The notes beneath the pieces were generated by a model. That model ran no database searches. It was given only the letters and a program-made list of their open reading frames with translations, and was not told the DNA's origin. A stretch of 64,000 bases of DNA from Onishia taeanensis (GTDB lineage Bacteria > Pseudomonadota > Gammaproteobacteria > Pseudomonadales > Halomonadaceae). Location: contig NZ_JABVXC010000015.1 of NCBI RefSeq assembly GCF_013349955.1, forward strand, positions 36,536-100,535, read 5' to 3'. The number at the start of each line of letters is the position of its first letter. Position 1 is the stretch's first letter. This document shows positions 56,129 to 64,000 of this stretch, piece after piece. The translations under genes and the position numbers were made by a program.

Positions 56129-56401
56129 ATCGAGCAGCGAGAGCTGCTGCACGGCGTCGCGGCCTTCCGGGGTATCATCCTGCGCTTCCAGCACCTTGTG
56201 GAAGCCCCGGGAGGTCTGGATGGTGGCGACGTCCTCGAGCCACAGCATGGCCTGGGCATAGTCGTCCGCCAGCCGGTGCTGCAGGCCGCCGAACTGGGTG
56301 CCGATCTGTCCCCAGGCGCGGCTGAAGATCCAATCGCCGAACATGTCCTGATGCACGTGCACCAGCACATAGTCGTGGTTACTTTCCCAGCGAACGATCA
56401 C
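56120..56401 (-). CDS. Stand-alone WGR-domain protein
   Basis: A 93-residue protein that is little more than a WGR-like domain: RWE near the start, DMFGDWIFSRAWGQIGTQFGG in the middle and A-LWLEDVATIQTSRGF later. WGR domains in PARPs and bacterial regulators bind nucleic acids or phosphates; the role of the free-standing form is not established. I use the GTG at 56401 because CAGGAG lies six bases before it; the ATG six codons upstream has poor support. Its stop lies in the 11-bp repeat. Confidence 0.7.
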   Translation of the reverse strand: MIVRWESNHDYVLVHVHQDMFGDWIFSRAWGQIGTQFGGLQHRLADDYAQAMLWLEDVATIQTSRGFHKVLEAQDDTPEGRDAVQQLSLLDAL

Positions 56402-56619
56402 GGCGGCTCCTGGCGGCATTCCGCGCGATAAAAAAGCGGCACGGAAACGGGGGTGAAAACGAGCGAAAAATGGGCGTTAAATGCGATAGGCCGCGCCCTT
56501 GCGGGCTTGGCTTGCGTGCTATTGTAACGGCCTGGCCGGCATGAACAACCCATCACGCTGGCCACGGCCGTGCCCAGCACCGGCCCGCCAACCCGTTTTG
56601 CAAGCTGCAAGGAATCGCC

Positions 56620-57834
56620 ATGCGTCTGCTCATCGACTCCCTGATACCCAAGGCCGAGGCCTGTTTTGCCGAGCTTGGCTCGATCACTAGGCGGCCCGGC
56701 CGCGAGATCGATGCCCAGGCGGTGCGCGACGCCGAGGCCGAAGTATTAGTGGTGCGCTCGATTACCCGGGTCGACGAGGCGCTACTCGAGGATTCCCGGC
56801 TGCGTTTCGTCGGCACCTGCACCATCGGTACCGATCATCTCGATCAGGCGGCCCTAGAGGCCCAGGGCATCGGCTTTGCCAATGCCCCGGGCTGTAATGC
56901 CGAGGCGGTGGTCGACTATGTGCTGTCGAGCCTATTGACCCTGGCCGAGCGCGAGGGCACGGAGCTCGACCAGCGCCGGATCGGCATCGTCGGCGCCGGC
57001 AACGTCGGTGGGCGGCTCTACCGGCGTCTGACGGCCCTGGGCCTGGATTGCCGGGTCTGCGATCCGCCCAGAGCAGAGCAAGAGGCGGAAAAAGCAGCAG
57101 ACCGAGAAGCCAAGAACACCGCCGATCACGACGCCGGTGTTGAGCAAAGGCCTACGTTCGATGATCTCGACACCCTGATCGAGACCTGCGACGTGCTCTG
57201 CCTGCACACCCCGCTGGTGCGCGACGGCGAGCATCGCACTCACCACCTGCTCGATGAGGCGCGTATCGCTGCCCTCGAGCCGGGCACCTGGCTGCTCAAC
57301 GCCGGGCGCGGCGACTGTCTCGACGGCCAGGCGCTGCTGGCGCGCCTGGCGGCCAGCAGCGACCTGCGCACCGTACTGGACGTGTTCGAGGACGAGCCCG
57401 CCATCGACGAGGCACTGTGGCGGCTGGCCGATATCGCTACCCCGCATATCGCGGGCCATAGCCTGGACGGCAAGCTGCGCGGCACCCATCAGGTCTATCG
57501 AGCGGCGATGGAGTACTTCGGCCTGCCGGTGCGGGTCGCGTTTGCGGACTTGGCGCCGGCGACGTCGCTGCCGAGCCTGACCCTGGATGCTGGCCTCTTA
57601 CCCTGGGAGGCTTTGAGGCTCTGTGTGCGGGCCTGTTATGACGTGCGCCGGGACCATGATGGTCTGATTCGCTATCAGCGCGAGAAAGGCCTGAAGGCCG
57701 GGTTTGACGCCTACCGCAGTGAATATCCGCTGCGCCGCGAGTTTTCTACCCTCAGGGTTCGGCTGCGCCCGGCGGCGGCGTCGCTCGAGCCGTTGCTCGC
57801 CGCTGCGGGCTTCGCCGTCGAAGTCGAAAGCTGA
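56620..57834 (+). CDS. pdxB: Erythronate-4-phosphate dehydrogenase
   Basis: Second step of the DXP-independent pyridoxal phosphate pathway. 404 residues; NAD-binding GIVGAGNVGGRLYRRL (about 124-139), HTPLVRDGEHRTHHLL, NAGRGD and the catalytic-type H in TPHIAGHSLDGKLRGTHQVY. A charged insertion of roughly 25 residues (about 151-177, rich in Ala/Glu/Lys/Asp) follows the DPPRA loop and is absent from the E. coli protein. C-terminal PdxB domain from about 310. AAGGAA lies before the ATG. PLP made here serves gabT, alaA and the MocR protein. Confidence 0.92.
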   Translation: MRLLIDSLIPKAEACFAELGSITRRPGREIDAQAVRDAEAEVLVVRSITRVDEALLEDSRLRFVGTCTIGTDHLDQAALEAQGIGFANAPGCNAEAVVDYVLSSLLTLAEREGTELDQRRIGIVGAGNVGGRLYRRLTALGLDCRVCDPPRAEQEAEKAADREAKNTADHDAGVEQRPTFDDLDTLIETCDVLCLHTPLVRDGEHRTHHLLDEARIAALEPGTWLLNAGRGDCLDGQALLARLAASSDLRTVLDVFEDEPAIDEALWRLADIATPHIAGHSLDGKLRGTHQVYRAAMEYFGLPVRVAFADLAPATSLPSLTLDAGLLPWEALRLCVRACYDVRRDHDGLIRYQREKGLKAGFDAYRSEYPLRREFSTLRVRLRPAAASLEPLLAAAGFAVEVES

Positions 57835-58021
57835 TCCGGCGGCCGGTTGTGGTCATTCAGACTAACCCGACAGATATCGGTTTATGCGACCTTAGTCTTA
57901 TAAGAATGCGCTGTGTTTTTTCGATCCTGGGACATCGTCTCTAGGATCGGGACACCGGGGCTGCCCTCGCCCAGCGCGGACAGGCAAGCTTGCTCGCTCA
58001 TTGTTCGAGGGATGCAAGATC

Positions 58022-59539
58022 ATGTCTGATACCCGGTCGCGCGAGGTGCGCGCTCCTTCCTTTCTCGATGCGCTGATGCCGGTGGCGGTAGTGGTGGCCA
58101 TGCTGGTGTTGGCGGTCGTCCTGTTCGGTGCCGATGCTTCCTGGGGGCCCAACCAGGTCGTGCTGCTGCTGGGCGCGCTGTTGGCGGGCCTGGTGGGCAT
58201 GAAGAACGGCTATGGCTGGCGGGACATCGAGGAAGCGATCAACCACGGCATCCAGATTTCGCTGGGCGCCATCCTGATCCTGCTGGCCGTAGGGGCCATG
58301 ATCGGTACCTGGATTCTCGGCGGCGTGGTGCCATCGATGATCTATTACGGGCTCGACATAATCGCCCCGCAGTACTTCTATGCCAGCGCCTGCCTGCTGT
58401 GCGCCGTGGTGGCGCTGTCGGTGGGCAGTTCCTGGACGGTGGCCGGCACCCTGGGCATCGGCCTGATCGGTATTGCCGATGGCCTTGGCCTGTCGTCGGC
58501 GGTAAGCGCTGGCGCGGTGATCTCCGGTGCCTATTTCGGCGACAAGCTTTCGCCCCTGTCCGATACCACCAACCTGGCGCCGGCCGCGGCGGGTGTCGAG
58601 CTCTTCGAGCATATCCGCCATATGCTGTGGACCACGGTGCCAAGTCTGGTGATCGCGCTGATTGCCTTCTGGGTGCTGGGCCTGCAGGCGGAGGCAGGCC
58701 AGGCAACGCCCGAGCAGGTGCTGGCGCTGCAGGGCAGGCTGAATGAAAGTTACGCCATCGGGCCACACCTGCTGATTCCGCTGGCGGTACTGCTGGTGAT
58801 GGCGGTACGCCGCTGGCCGGCCTTTCCGACCATCGTGATCGGGGCCCTGATGGGGGCAGTATTTGCCGTGATCTTCCAACCCCAGGCGGTCCTTTCCCTG
58901 GCCGGCGAGGCGGACTTGGCCACGCCGCTTGCGCTGCTCAAGGGGGTGTGGATGGCGCTGTTCGATGGGTACGTGGCCAATACGGGCAATGACGTGTTCG
59001 ATGACCTTCTGAGCAAGGGCGGCATGGCGAGCATGCTCAATACCGTCTGGCTGATTCTCTCGGCGATGGCCTTCGGCGGCGTGATCGAGCGCCTGGGGCT
59101 GCTCGAGCGGTTGGTACGGGGCATGCTGGGGGTGACCAAGAGCGCAGGCGCGCTGATCATTACCACGCTGGGCACCGGGCTCTCGTCCAATATCATCACC
59201 GGCGATCAGTATATCTCGGTGATCCTGCCGGGGCGCATGTACCGGGCCGAATTCCGCCGCCGCGGGCTGGCGCCGGTCAATCTATCGCGCTCGCTCGAGG
59301 ACTCGGGCACCATCACCTCGCCGCTGATTCCCTGGAACAGCTGCGGTGCCTATATGGCGGCCACCCTCGGCGTGGCGACCCTGTCCTATCTGCCGTTCGC
59401 CATCTTCAATCTGGTGAACTTCGGCCTGGCGATCGTCTATGCCATGGTCGGCTTCAAGGTCGTGCCGCTGGCGGCCGCCGAGGCCGAGGATAGCGAACCG
59501 ACGCCAATGGCCGAGTCGCTGGTCAGCGAGGCGCGCTAG
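58022..59539 (+). CDS. nhaC: Na+/H+ antiporter, NhaC family
   Basis: A 505-residue antiporter with 11-12 membrane segments. Family motifs: SVGSSWTVAGTLGIGLIGIADGLG, SGAYFGDKLSPLSDTTNLAPA and the late GTGLSSNIITGDQYISVILPGRMY and SRSLEDSGTITSPLIPWN. Exports Na+ (or Li+) in exchange for protons, fitting a salt-adapted bacterium. An unusual inverted repeat CGATCCT/AGGATCG (57922-57949) lies in its 187-bp leader. The ATG at 58022 is preceded by GAGGGA. Confidence 0.92.
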   Translation: MSDTRSREVRAPSFLDALMPVAVVVAMLVLAVVLFGADASWGPNQVVLLLGALLAGLVGMKNGYGWRDIEEAINHGIQISLGAILILLAVGAMIGTWILGGVVPSMIYYGLDIIAPQYFYASACLLCAVVALSVGSSWTVAGTLGIGLIGIADGLGLSSAVSAGAVISGAYFGDKLSPLSDTTNLAPAAAGVELFEHIRHMLWTTVPSLVIALIAFWVLGLQAEAGQATPEQVLALQGRLNESYAIGPHLLIPLAVLLVMAVRRWPAFPTIVIGALMGAVFAVIFQPQAVLSLAGEADLATPLALLKGVWMALFDGYVANTGNDVFDDLLSKGGMASMLNTVWLILSAMAFGGVIERLGLLERLVRGMLGVTKSAGALIITTLGTGLSSNIITGDQYISVILPGRMYRAEFRRRGLAPVNLSRSLEDSGTITSPLIPWNSCGAYMAATLGVATLSYLPFAIFNLVNFGLAIVYAMVGFKVVPLAAAEAEDSEPTPMAESLVSEAR

Positions 59540-59585
59540 GTGGCGACGGCCGGCAAGATACACCGGCAGTCACTGACCTGACGCA

Positions 59586-59620
59586 AAAGGGCCCGCCCTC
59601 ATCATGAGGGCGGGCCCTTT
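59586..59620 (+). terminator. nhaC terminator
   Basis: AAAGGGCCCGCCCTCAT/ATGAGGGCGGGCCCTTT stem of 15 or more pairs, with T-run on the plus strand and A-run before it, so it can also serve htpX. Confidence 0.9.
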
Positions 59621-59703
59621 CTATTATTACCGCGTTATCAATACGTCATCGCTGGGCTATCGCAGCGTCATGGCCGCTGGAGCGGCCCAGGGACGGCGCC
59701 GGC

Positions 59704-60600
59704 TCAGCGGTAGGCCGATTCCTTCAGCGCGCGAATGCGATCATCCAGCGGCGGATGGCTGGCGAACAGCTTCTCCATCAGCTTACGGCTCTGGCCGGTG
59801 GTGATGGCGAAGGCGGTCAGGGTGTCGGGCATCTGGTCCGGCATTTCATGTTCGGCCTTGAGACGCGCCAGGGCGTTGATCATTGCGCCGCTGCCGGCCA
59901 GTTTGGCGCCGGCCGAGTCGGCACGGTACTCACGGAAGCGCGAGAACCAGGCGACGATGATCGAGGCGATCAGGCCGAAGACGATCTCGGCGACGATCAC
60001 TACCGCGAAGTAGCCGAAGAACCCAAGGCCACCGTTGTCGTCCTTGCGCAGGAAGCTGTCGACCAGTTGGGCGACGACCCGGGCGAAGAACATCACGAAG
60101 GTGTTCAGCACGCCCTGGATCAGCGCCAGGGTGACCATATCGCCGTTGGCGACGTGGCCGATCTCGTGGGCCAGCACGGCGCGGATCTCTTCCGGGCGCA
60201 TGCGGTTGAGCAGGCCCGCGGAGACCGCCACCAGGGCGTCATTCTTGTTCCAGCCGGTGGCGAAGGCATTGGACTGCTGGGCCGGAAAAATGCCGACCTC
60301 GGGGGTCTTGATGCCGGCCTCACGGGCCAGTTCGGCGACGGTCTCGAGCAGCCACTTCTCGGTGGCGTTACTCGGCTGCTCGATGACCTGGGTGCCGGTG
60401 CTGCGCTTGGCCATCCACTTTGAAATGAACAGCGAGACCAGCGAGCCCGCCATGCCGAACACGAAACAGAAGATCAGCAGGCTGTTCATGTTCATGCCCT
60501 GGGCATTCAGGTAGGGCTCGACCCCGAGCAGGCGCAGGGTGATGCTGGCGATCAGCACCACCGCTAGGTTAGTGGCAAGGAAGAGAAGGATGCGCATCAT
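59704..60600 (-). CDS. htpX: Membrane protease HtpX
   Basis: Zinc metalloprotease of the inner membrane that degrades damaged membrane proteins, usually under the Cpx or heat-shock response. 298 residues; two N-terminal membrane segments (5-30, 38-60), the zinc site HEIGH (H145, H149) with a third ligand in [10 protein letters not shown], and two further membrane segments (about 155-180 and 190-215). MMR start, both ATGs usable. It faces the nhaC terminator. Confidence 0.95.
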   Translation of the reverse strand: MMRILLFLATNLAVVLIASITLRLLGVEPYLNAQGMNMNSLLIFCFVFGMAGSLVSLFISKWMAKRSTGTQVIEQPSNATEKWLLETVAELAREAGIKTPEVGIFPAQQSNAFATGWNKNDALVAVSAGLLNRMRPEEIRAVLAHEIGHVANGDMVTLALIQGVLNTFVMFFARVVAQLVDSFLRKDDNGGLGFFGYFAVVIVAEIVFGLIASIIVAWFSRFREYRADSAGAKLAGSGAMINALARLKAEHEMPDQMPDTLTAFAITTGQSRKLMEKLFASHPPLDDRIRALKESAYR

Positions 60601-60753
60601 GTGGAGGAAGCTCCCGCTTTGAGTGCTGGGCGCCGGCGGTCGCCGGCGCGTTCAATACGCTAGCTTAGATACGTCTTATGCGGGTCGGTTTCAAGTCCTA
60701 TCAGCGCTGATGCATAAAACCCTTGCGGCTTACTCTGACTGAGCTTTCAATGC

Positions 60754-60775
60754 CCCCTCACTGACCCCTCACTGA
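60754..60775. repeat. 11-bp duplication over the alaA stop codon
   Basis: Two perfect copies of CCCCTCACTGA. The alaA stop (TCA on the plus strand, 60769-60771) lies in the right copy; the left copy offers a second identical TCA. Confidence 0.85.
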
Positions 60776-62001
60776 CGGTAGCGCGACAGGAAGCGACCGA
60801 AACGCTCCAGGGCGTCTCCCAGCTGGTCGGCCCAAGGCAGAGTGACGATGCGCACGTGGTCGGGCTCCGGCCAGTTGAAGGCCGTACCCTGCACCAGCAG
60901 GATCTTTTCCTGCAGCAGCAGGTCGAGCACCATCTTCTGGTCATCGACGATCGGGTACACCTTGGGATCGAGCTTGGGGAAGGCGTAGAGGGCGCCCTTG
61001 GGGGTAACGCAGGATACTCCGGGAATCTCATTGAGCTTCTCGACGGTGATGTCGCGCTGCGCCTTGAGACGCCCGCCCGGCAGGATCAGGTCGTTGATCG
61101 ACTGATAGCCGCCCAGAGCCGTCTGGATGGCGTGCTGGGCCGGCACGTTGGCACACAGGCGCATCGAGGCCAGCATGTTGAGGCCCTGGATGAAGTCGGC
61201 GGCGCGCTGCTTGGCGACGTTGCCGGAGAGAATCATCCACCCGGAGCGAAAGCCCGCGCAGCGATAGCTCTTGGACAGGCCGTTCATGGTCACCACCAGC
61301 TGGTCATCGCCGGCCAGCGCCCCGGTGGAAACATGTTCCACCTCGTCGTAGAGGATCTTGTCGTAGATCTCGTCGGAGAACACCACCAGATTATGTTGGC
61401 GGGCGACCTCCAAGAGCTCGCGGATTACCTCCGGTGGATAGACGGCGCCAGTGGGGTTGTTGGGGTTGATCAGCACGATGGCCTTGGTGTGGCTGGTCAC
61501 CTTGGCGCGGATATCGTCCATGTCCGGCGCCCAGTCGGCCTGTTCGTCGCAGCGGTAGTGCACCGCCCGGCCGCCGGACAGGTTGGTGGCGGCGGTCCAT
61601 AGCGGGTAGTCGGGGGCCGGAATCAGCACCTCGTCGCCGTCGTTGATCAGCGCCTGCATGGCCATCACGATCAGCTCCGAGACGCCGTTGCCGACGAAGA
61701 TGTCCTCGATGCCGACGCCGGGAATCTGCTTGCGCTGGCATTCCTGCATGATCGCCTTGCGTGCCGAATAGAGTCCCTTGGAATCGCAGTAGCCCTGGGC
61801 GGTGGGCAGGTTGCGCATTACATCTTGAAGGATCTCTTCCGGGGCCTCGAAGCCGAACGGCGCGGGGTTGCCGATGTTCAGCTTGAGAATGCGCTGGCCT
61901 TCGTCTTCGAGACGCTTGGCGTGGTCGAGCACCGGCCCGCGAATGTCGTAGCAGACGTTGTGCAGCTTTTGGGACTTGTTGATGGGCGTCGGGGTATCCA
62001 T
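60769..62001 (-). CDS. alaA: Alanine transaminase AlaA-type
   Basis: A class-I PLP aminotransferase that makes alanine from pyruvate and glutamate. 410 residues, close to E. coli AlaA (YfbQ): KLNIGNPAPFGFEAPEEI, GNGVSELIVMAMQAL, NPNNPTGAVY, SDEIYDKILYD and the PLP lysine K244 in GLSKSYRCAGFRSGW. No strong ribosome binding site. Upstream lies the YlqF-type GTPase gene on the same strand, 121 bp away. Confidence 0.94.
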   Translation of the reverse strand: MDTPTPINKSQKLHNVCYDIRGPVLDHAKRLEDEGQRILKLNIGNPAPFGFEAPEEILQDVMRNLPTAQGYCDSKGLYSARKAIMQECQRKQIPGVGIEDIFVGNGVSELIVMAMQALINDGDEVLIPAPDYPLWTAATNLSGGRAVHYRCDEQADWAPDMDDIRAKVTSHTKAIVLINPNNPTGAVYPPEVIRELLEVARQHNLVVFSDEIYDKILYDEVEHVSTGALAGDDQLVVTMNGLSKSYRCAGFRSGWMILSGNVAKQRAADFIQGLNMLASMRLCANVPAQHAIQTALGGYQSINDLILPGGRLKAQRDITVEKLNEIPGVSCVTPKGALYAFPKLDPKVYPIVDDQKMVLDLLLQEKILLVQGTAFNWPEPDHVRIVTLPWADQLGDALERFGRFLSRYRQ

Positions 62002-62122
62002 GAGGTGTCCGGGTAGTGAGTCCAGGGGTGGCCCCGCTAAACGGGGCCCGGCACGCGTATCGTTGGCGCAAGACGGAAGCTGGCACCCGCTTCAGGGGCG
62101 GCGTTCTTGAAAACCGTTAAGC

Positions 62123-63094
62123 TCAAGAGTCGGCGTTGGTCGCGGCGTCTTCGCTGTCGGCCTCATCGGCCTCAGGGGTCGGGGGCGGCGGGATGTCCGC
62201 CGGCGTCTCGAGCGTCAGCCGGCCGAGCTTGCCATCGCGCAGTTCGTGCAGCAGCACCTCGGCACCACGGTGCAGGTCGACCTCGCCGCCCGGGCGCAGG
62301 CCGCCGCGCTTGGCAGCGATGTCGCGCACGATGGCGTTGCCGTCGAAGCCGGCGAGGGCCAGCAGATCAACGCGCATCGGGCCGTCGGCCTCGACGGAAT
62401 CGGCGGCGGGGTTACCCTGATACGGCGGCAGCGCCTTCAGCTTGTAGCGCTGGCTCAGCGCCTCCGGGTAACGCTTGGCCAGTTCGGCGGCGGTGACCAC
62501 GGCGACGTCCAGATAGTCGATGGCGGTATCGCGGATGGCGCCGCTGGCGGCCAGCCGGTGAGCACTGGCCTGATCCTCGATCTTCGGCCACAACACACCG
62601 GGAGTATCGGTCAACGCTACCCGGCCGTCGATGCGTACCTTCTGCTGGCGCTTGGTGACCGCCGGCTCGTTGCCGGTCTTGGCGATCTTGCGCTTGGCAA
62701 GGCCATTGATCAGGGTCGATTTGCCGACATTGGGAATGCCCATCACCATGACTCGCACGTCGCGGTCGGCACGCACTTCGCCGGCAAGCTCATGGCACAG
62801 CTTGGGAATGCGCTTGAGCTCGCGGGCCTGGGTGGTGGTCACCGCCAGGGCGCGAGTGTTGGGTTGGGCATCGAAATAGGCTACCCACTCTTTGGTGCGC
62901 TCTGGGTCGGCCAGGTCGGCGCGCGAGAGGATCTTCAATACCGGCTTGTGCTCGGTGAGTTCGGCAAGCATAGGGTTGGCGCTGGAATAGGGCAGACGGG
63001 CGTCGAGCACCTCCAGCACCACGTCGATTTCCGGCAGCGCCTCGGTGATCTGGCGGCGTGCCTTGTGCATGTGTCCCGGGTACCAGCCCAGCAT
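62123..63094 (-). CDS. ylqF: Ribosome biogenesis GTPase YlqF/RbgA-type
   Basis: A circularly permuted GTPase that assists 50S subunit assembly. 323 residues: opening WYPGHMHKARRQI, G4-like SRAD (57-60, where NKxD is the rule), G1 GIPNVGKST (119-127), G3 DTPG (about 168), then a C-terminal domain and a Pro/Asp/Glu-rich tail. The SRAD variant keeps the guanine-binding Asp but not Asn-Lys. AGGAGAAGAGG precedes the ATG. Confidence 0.92.
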   Translation of the reverse strand: MLGWYPGHMHKARRQITEALPEIDVVLEVLDARLPYSSANPMLAELTEHKPVLKILSRADLADPERTKEWVAYFDAQPNTRALAVTTTQARELKRIPKLCHELAGEVRADRDVRVMVMGIPNVGKSTLINGLAKRKIAKTGNEPAVTKRQQKVRIDGRVALTDTPGVLWPKIEDQASAHRLAASGAIRDTAIDYLDVAVVTAAELAKRYPEALSQRYKLKALPPYQGNPAADSVEADGPMRVDLLALAGFDGNAIVRDIAAKRGGLRPGGEVDLHRGAEVLLHELRDGKLGRLTLETPADIPPPPTPEADEADSEDAATNADS

Positions 63095-63184
63095 GGCCTC
63101 TTCTCCTGCGCGTTTCTAACGGCCGTCCATCTTAGCAGATGGACGGCGGGCTAGGGCCAGCGGGGAAGGGCGGTGGCCTCTGGG

Positions 63185-63586
63185 CTACTCGTCGCGGTTG
63201 AAGTCGATGGCCACCGAATTGATGCAGTAACGCAGGCCGGTGGACGCCGGTGGGCCGTCCGGGAAGACGTGACCCAGGTGGGCGTCACAGTGCGAGCAGA
63301 CCACTTCGATACGCTGCATGCCGTGGCTGGTATCTTCATGTTCCTCGACCGAGCCCTTGCCTAGCGGGCGGTCGAAGCTTGGCCAGCCGCAGCCGGCGTC
63401 GAACTTGTGCTCGTTCTCGAACAGCGGGGCATGGCAGCAGACGCAGTGATAGATGCCCTGGGCGTCTTTTACCTGGTAGTCACCGCTAAAGGGCCGTTCG
63501 GTGCCTTTCTCACGGGTGACCCGATACTGCTCGGGGCTGAGCTGGCTGCGCCACTCGGCCTCGCTCTTCTCTATCTTCTTGCGCAT
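63185..63586 (-). CDS. msrB: Peptide-methionine (R)-S-oxide reductase
   Basis: Repairs methionine-R-sulfoxide. 133 residues: zinc pairs CVCC and [24 protein letters not shown] and the catalytic C121 in [11 protein letters not shown]. It has no signal peptide, so it is cytoplasmic, in contrast to the exported MsrA. GGAAGG precedes the ATG at 63586; 20 further in-frame codons upstream have no similarity. Confidence 0.96.
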   Translation of the reverse strand: MRKKIEKSEAEWRSQLSPEQYRVTREKGTERPFSGDYQVKDAQGIYHCVCCHAPLFENEHKFDAGCGWPSFDRPLGKGSVEEHEDTSHGMQRIEVVCSHCDAHLGHVFPDGPPASTGLRYCINSVAIDFNRDE

Positions 63587-63862
63587 GGCGTACCTTCCGA
63601 TTTCAGAAATGATCGCTGTCGGGCGAAGGCGGTCGGGTAGCAACATCAGCCACGCACACCCTCACGCCGATAGCTTACTTTGCCACCGCTGGCCGTTGCC
63701 CCACAATGCAGGGCGCGTTGCTGGGCCTTCAGGGGCGGGGCCTTTATAAGCTTGAATGGCCGTCTTTAGGTCAGCCAAGCCCAGTGTCCGGCAGGCGGGT
63801 GGCCCGCCTTACGTTTTACAGGATAGCCTGTGTCGCTGAGGAAACGCGCGGCCCAACAGGCG

Positions 63863-63891
63863 CTTGACAGCGTTAGGCGTGCTCAGTAACA
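63863..63891 (+). promoter_or_regulatory. Sigma70 promoter of tRNA-Glu
   Basis: TTGACA (63863-63868), exactly 17 bp, TAACAT (63886-63891). It ends 29 bp before the tRNA, a normal distance. The rest of the 63647-63920 spacer shows no gene. Confidence 0.85.
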
Positions 63892-63920
63892 TACGCGCCA
63901 TCTTAAAGAGGTTCGGCCAC

Positions 63921-63996
63921 GTCCCATTCGTCTAGTGGTCCAGGACACTGCCCTTTCACGGCAGTGACAGGGGTTCGAACCCCCTATGGGACGCCA
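63921..63996 (+). tRNA. tRNA-Glu (UUC)
   Basis: A 76-nt cloverleaf: acceptor GTCCCAT/ATGGGAC, D-arm with AGTGGTCCAGGAC, anticodon arm CTGCC-CTTTCAC-GGCAG giving anticodon TTC, T-arm GGGGTTCGAACCCCC and an encoded CCA end. It reads GAA/GAG codons and is a substrate of the MnmA found in this window. Confidence 0.97.
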
Positions 63997-64000
63997 CTTC

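Overview
The window looks like a chromosome segment of a GC-rich, halophile-type gammaproteobacterium, most likely the Halomonas/Chromohalobacter group (Oceanospirillales). This is inferred from gene content and order, not from an rRNA gene. Signs are a purB-hflD-mnmA-nudJ-rluE / monomeric isocitrate dehydrogenase / clpS-clpA-infA-bpt-aat / ftsK-lolA / rarA backbone, a pyrD-rmf-rlmKL block as in Pseudomonas, a Pseudomonas-length isocitrate lyase, the giant NAD-dependent glutamate dehydrogenase and an NhaC-type Na+/H+ antiporter. Nearly all of it is core housekeeping sequence. I see no prophage, transposase, integron or CRISPR array.

Layout: 0.5-9.5 kb holds a DUF924 protein, a GlsB/YeaQ-type stress membrane protein, the GABA-degradation pair gabT-gabD, an 825-residue protein with two DUF1266-like modules, an NlpC/P60 lipoprotein and an MFS transporter. 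9.5-16.4 kb holds an exported MsrA, a three-gene operon (TVP38-like membrane domain fused to a MerA/Lpd-like flavoprotein, CDP-alcohol phosphatidyltransferase, secreted DUF3047 protein), SlyD, small membrane and lipoproteins and an unknown 72-residue protein. 16.8-27.6 kb is carbon metabolism and tRNA/rRNA modification: aceA, a GNAT protein, roxA, purB, hflD, mnmA, nudJ, rluE, icd. 27.9-37.1 kb is the N-degron protease cluster (clpS, clpA, infA, bpt, aat) followed by ftsK and lolA. 37.2-44.5 kb has an MFS/MocR divergent pair, rarA, a hemerythrin-fold protein, murI and trmA. 44.7-56.4 kb has NAD-GDH, mgtE, an EncFtn-type ferritin without an adjacent encapsulin, pyrD, rmf, rlmKL, a glutaredoxin-like protein and a WGR protein. 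56.6-64 kb has pdxB, nhaC, htpX, alaA, a YlqF-type GTPase, msrB and tRNA-Glu with a clear sigma70 promoter.

How the genes work together: GabT/GabD, NAD-GDH and AlaA move amino-acid nitrogen and carbon into the TCA cycle. Icd and AceA sit at the isocitrate branch point, and aceA is preceded by a perfect TGTAGT-N3-ACTACA palindrome that recurs, imperfectly, upstream of a small unknown gene. Bpt and Aat add destabilising residues to proteins that ClpS hands to ClpA. MsrA/MsrB, the flavoprotein fusion and the ferritin suggest attention to oxidative stress and iron.

The best candidates for something new are the TVP38-flavoprotein / CDP-alcohol transferase / DUF3047 operon, the orphan EncFtn, the paired palindromes around aceA, the hemerythrin-fold protein that appears to have lost metal ligands, and a recurrent habit of 11-14 bp tandem duplications in gene spacers, some of which run across stop codons.
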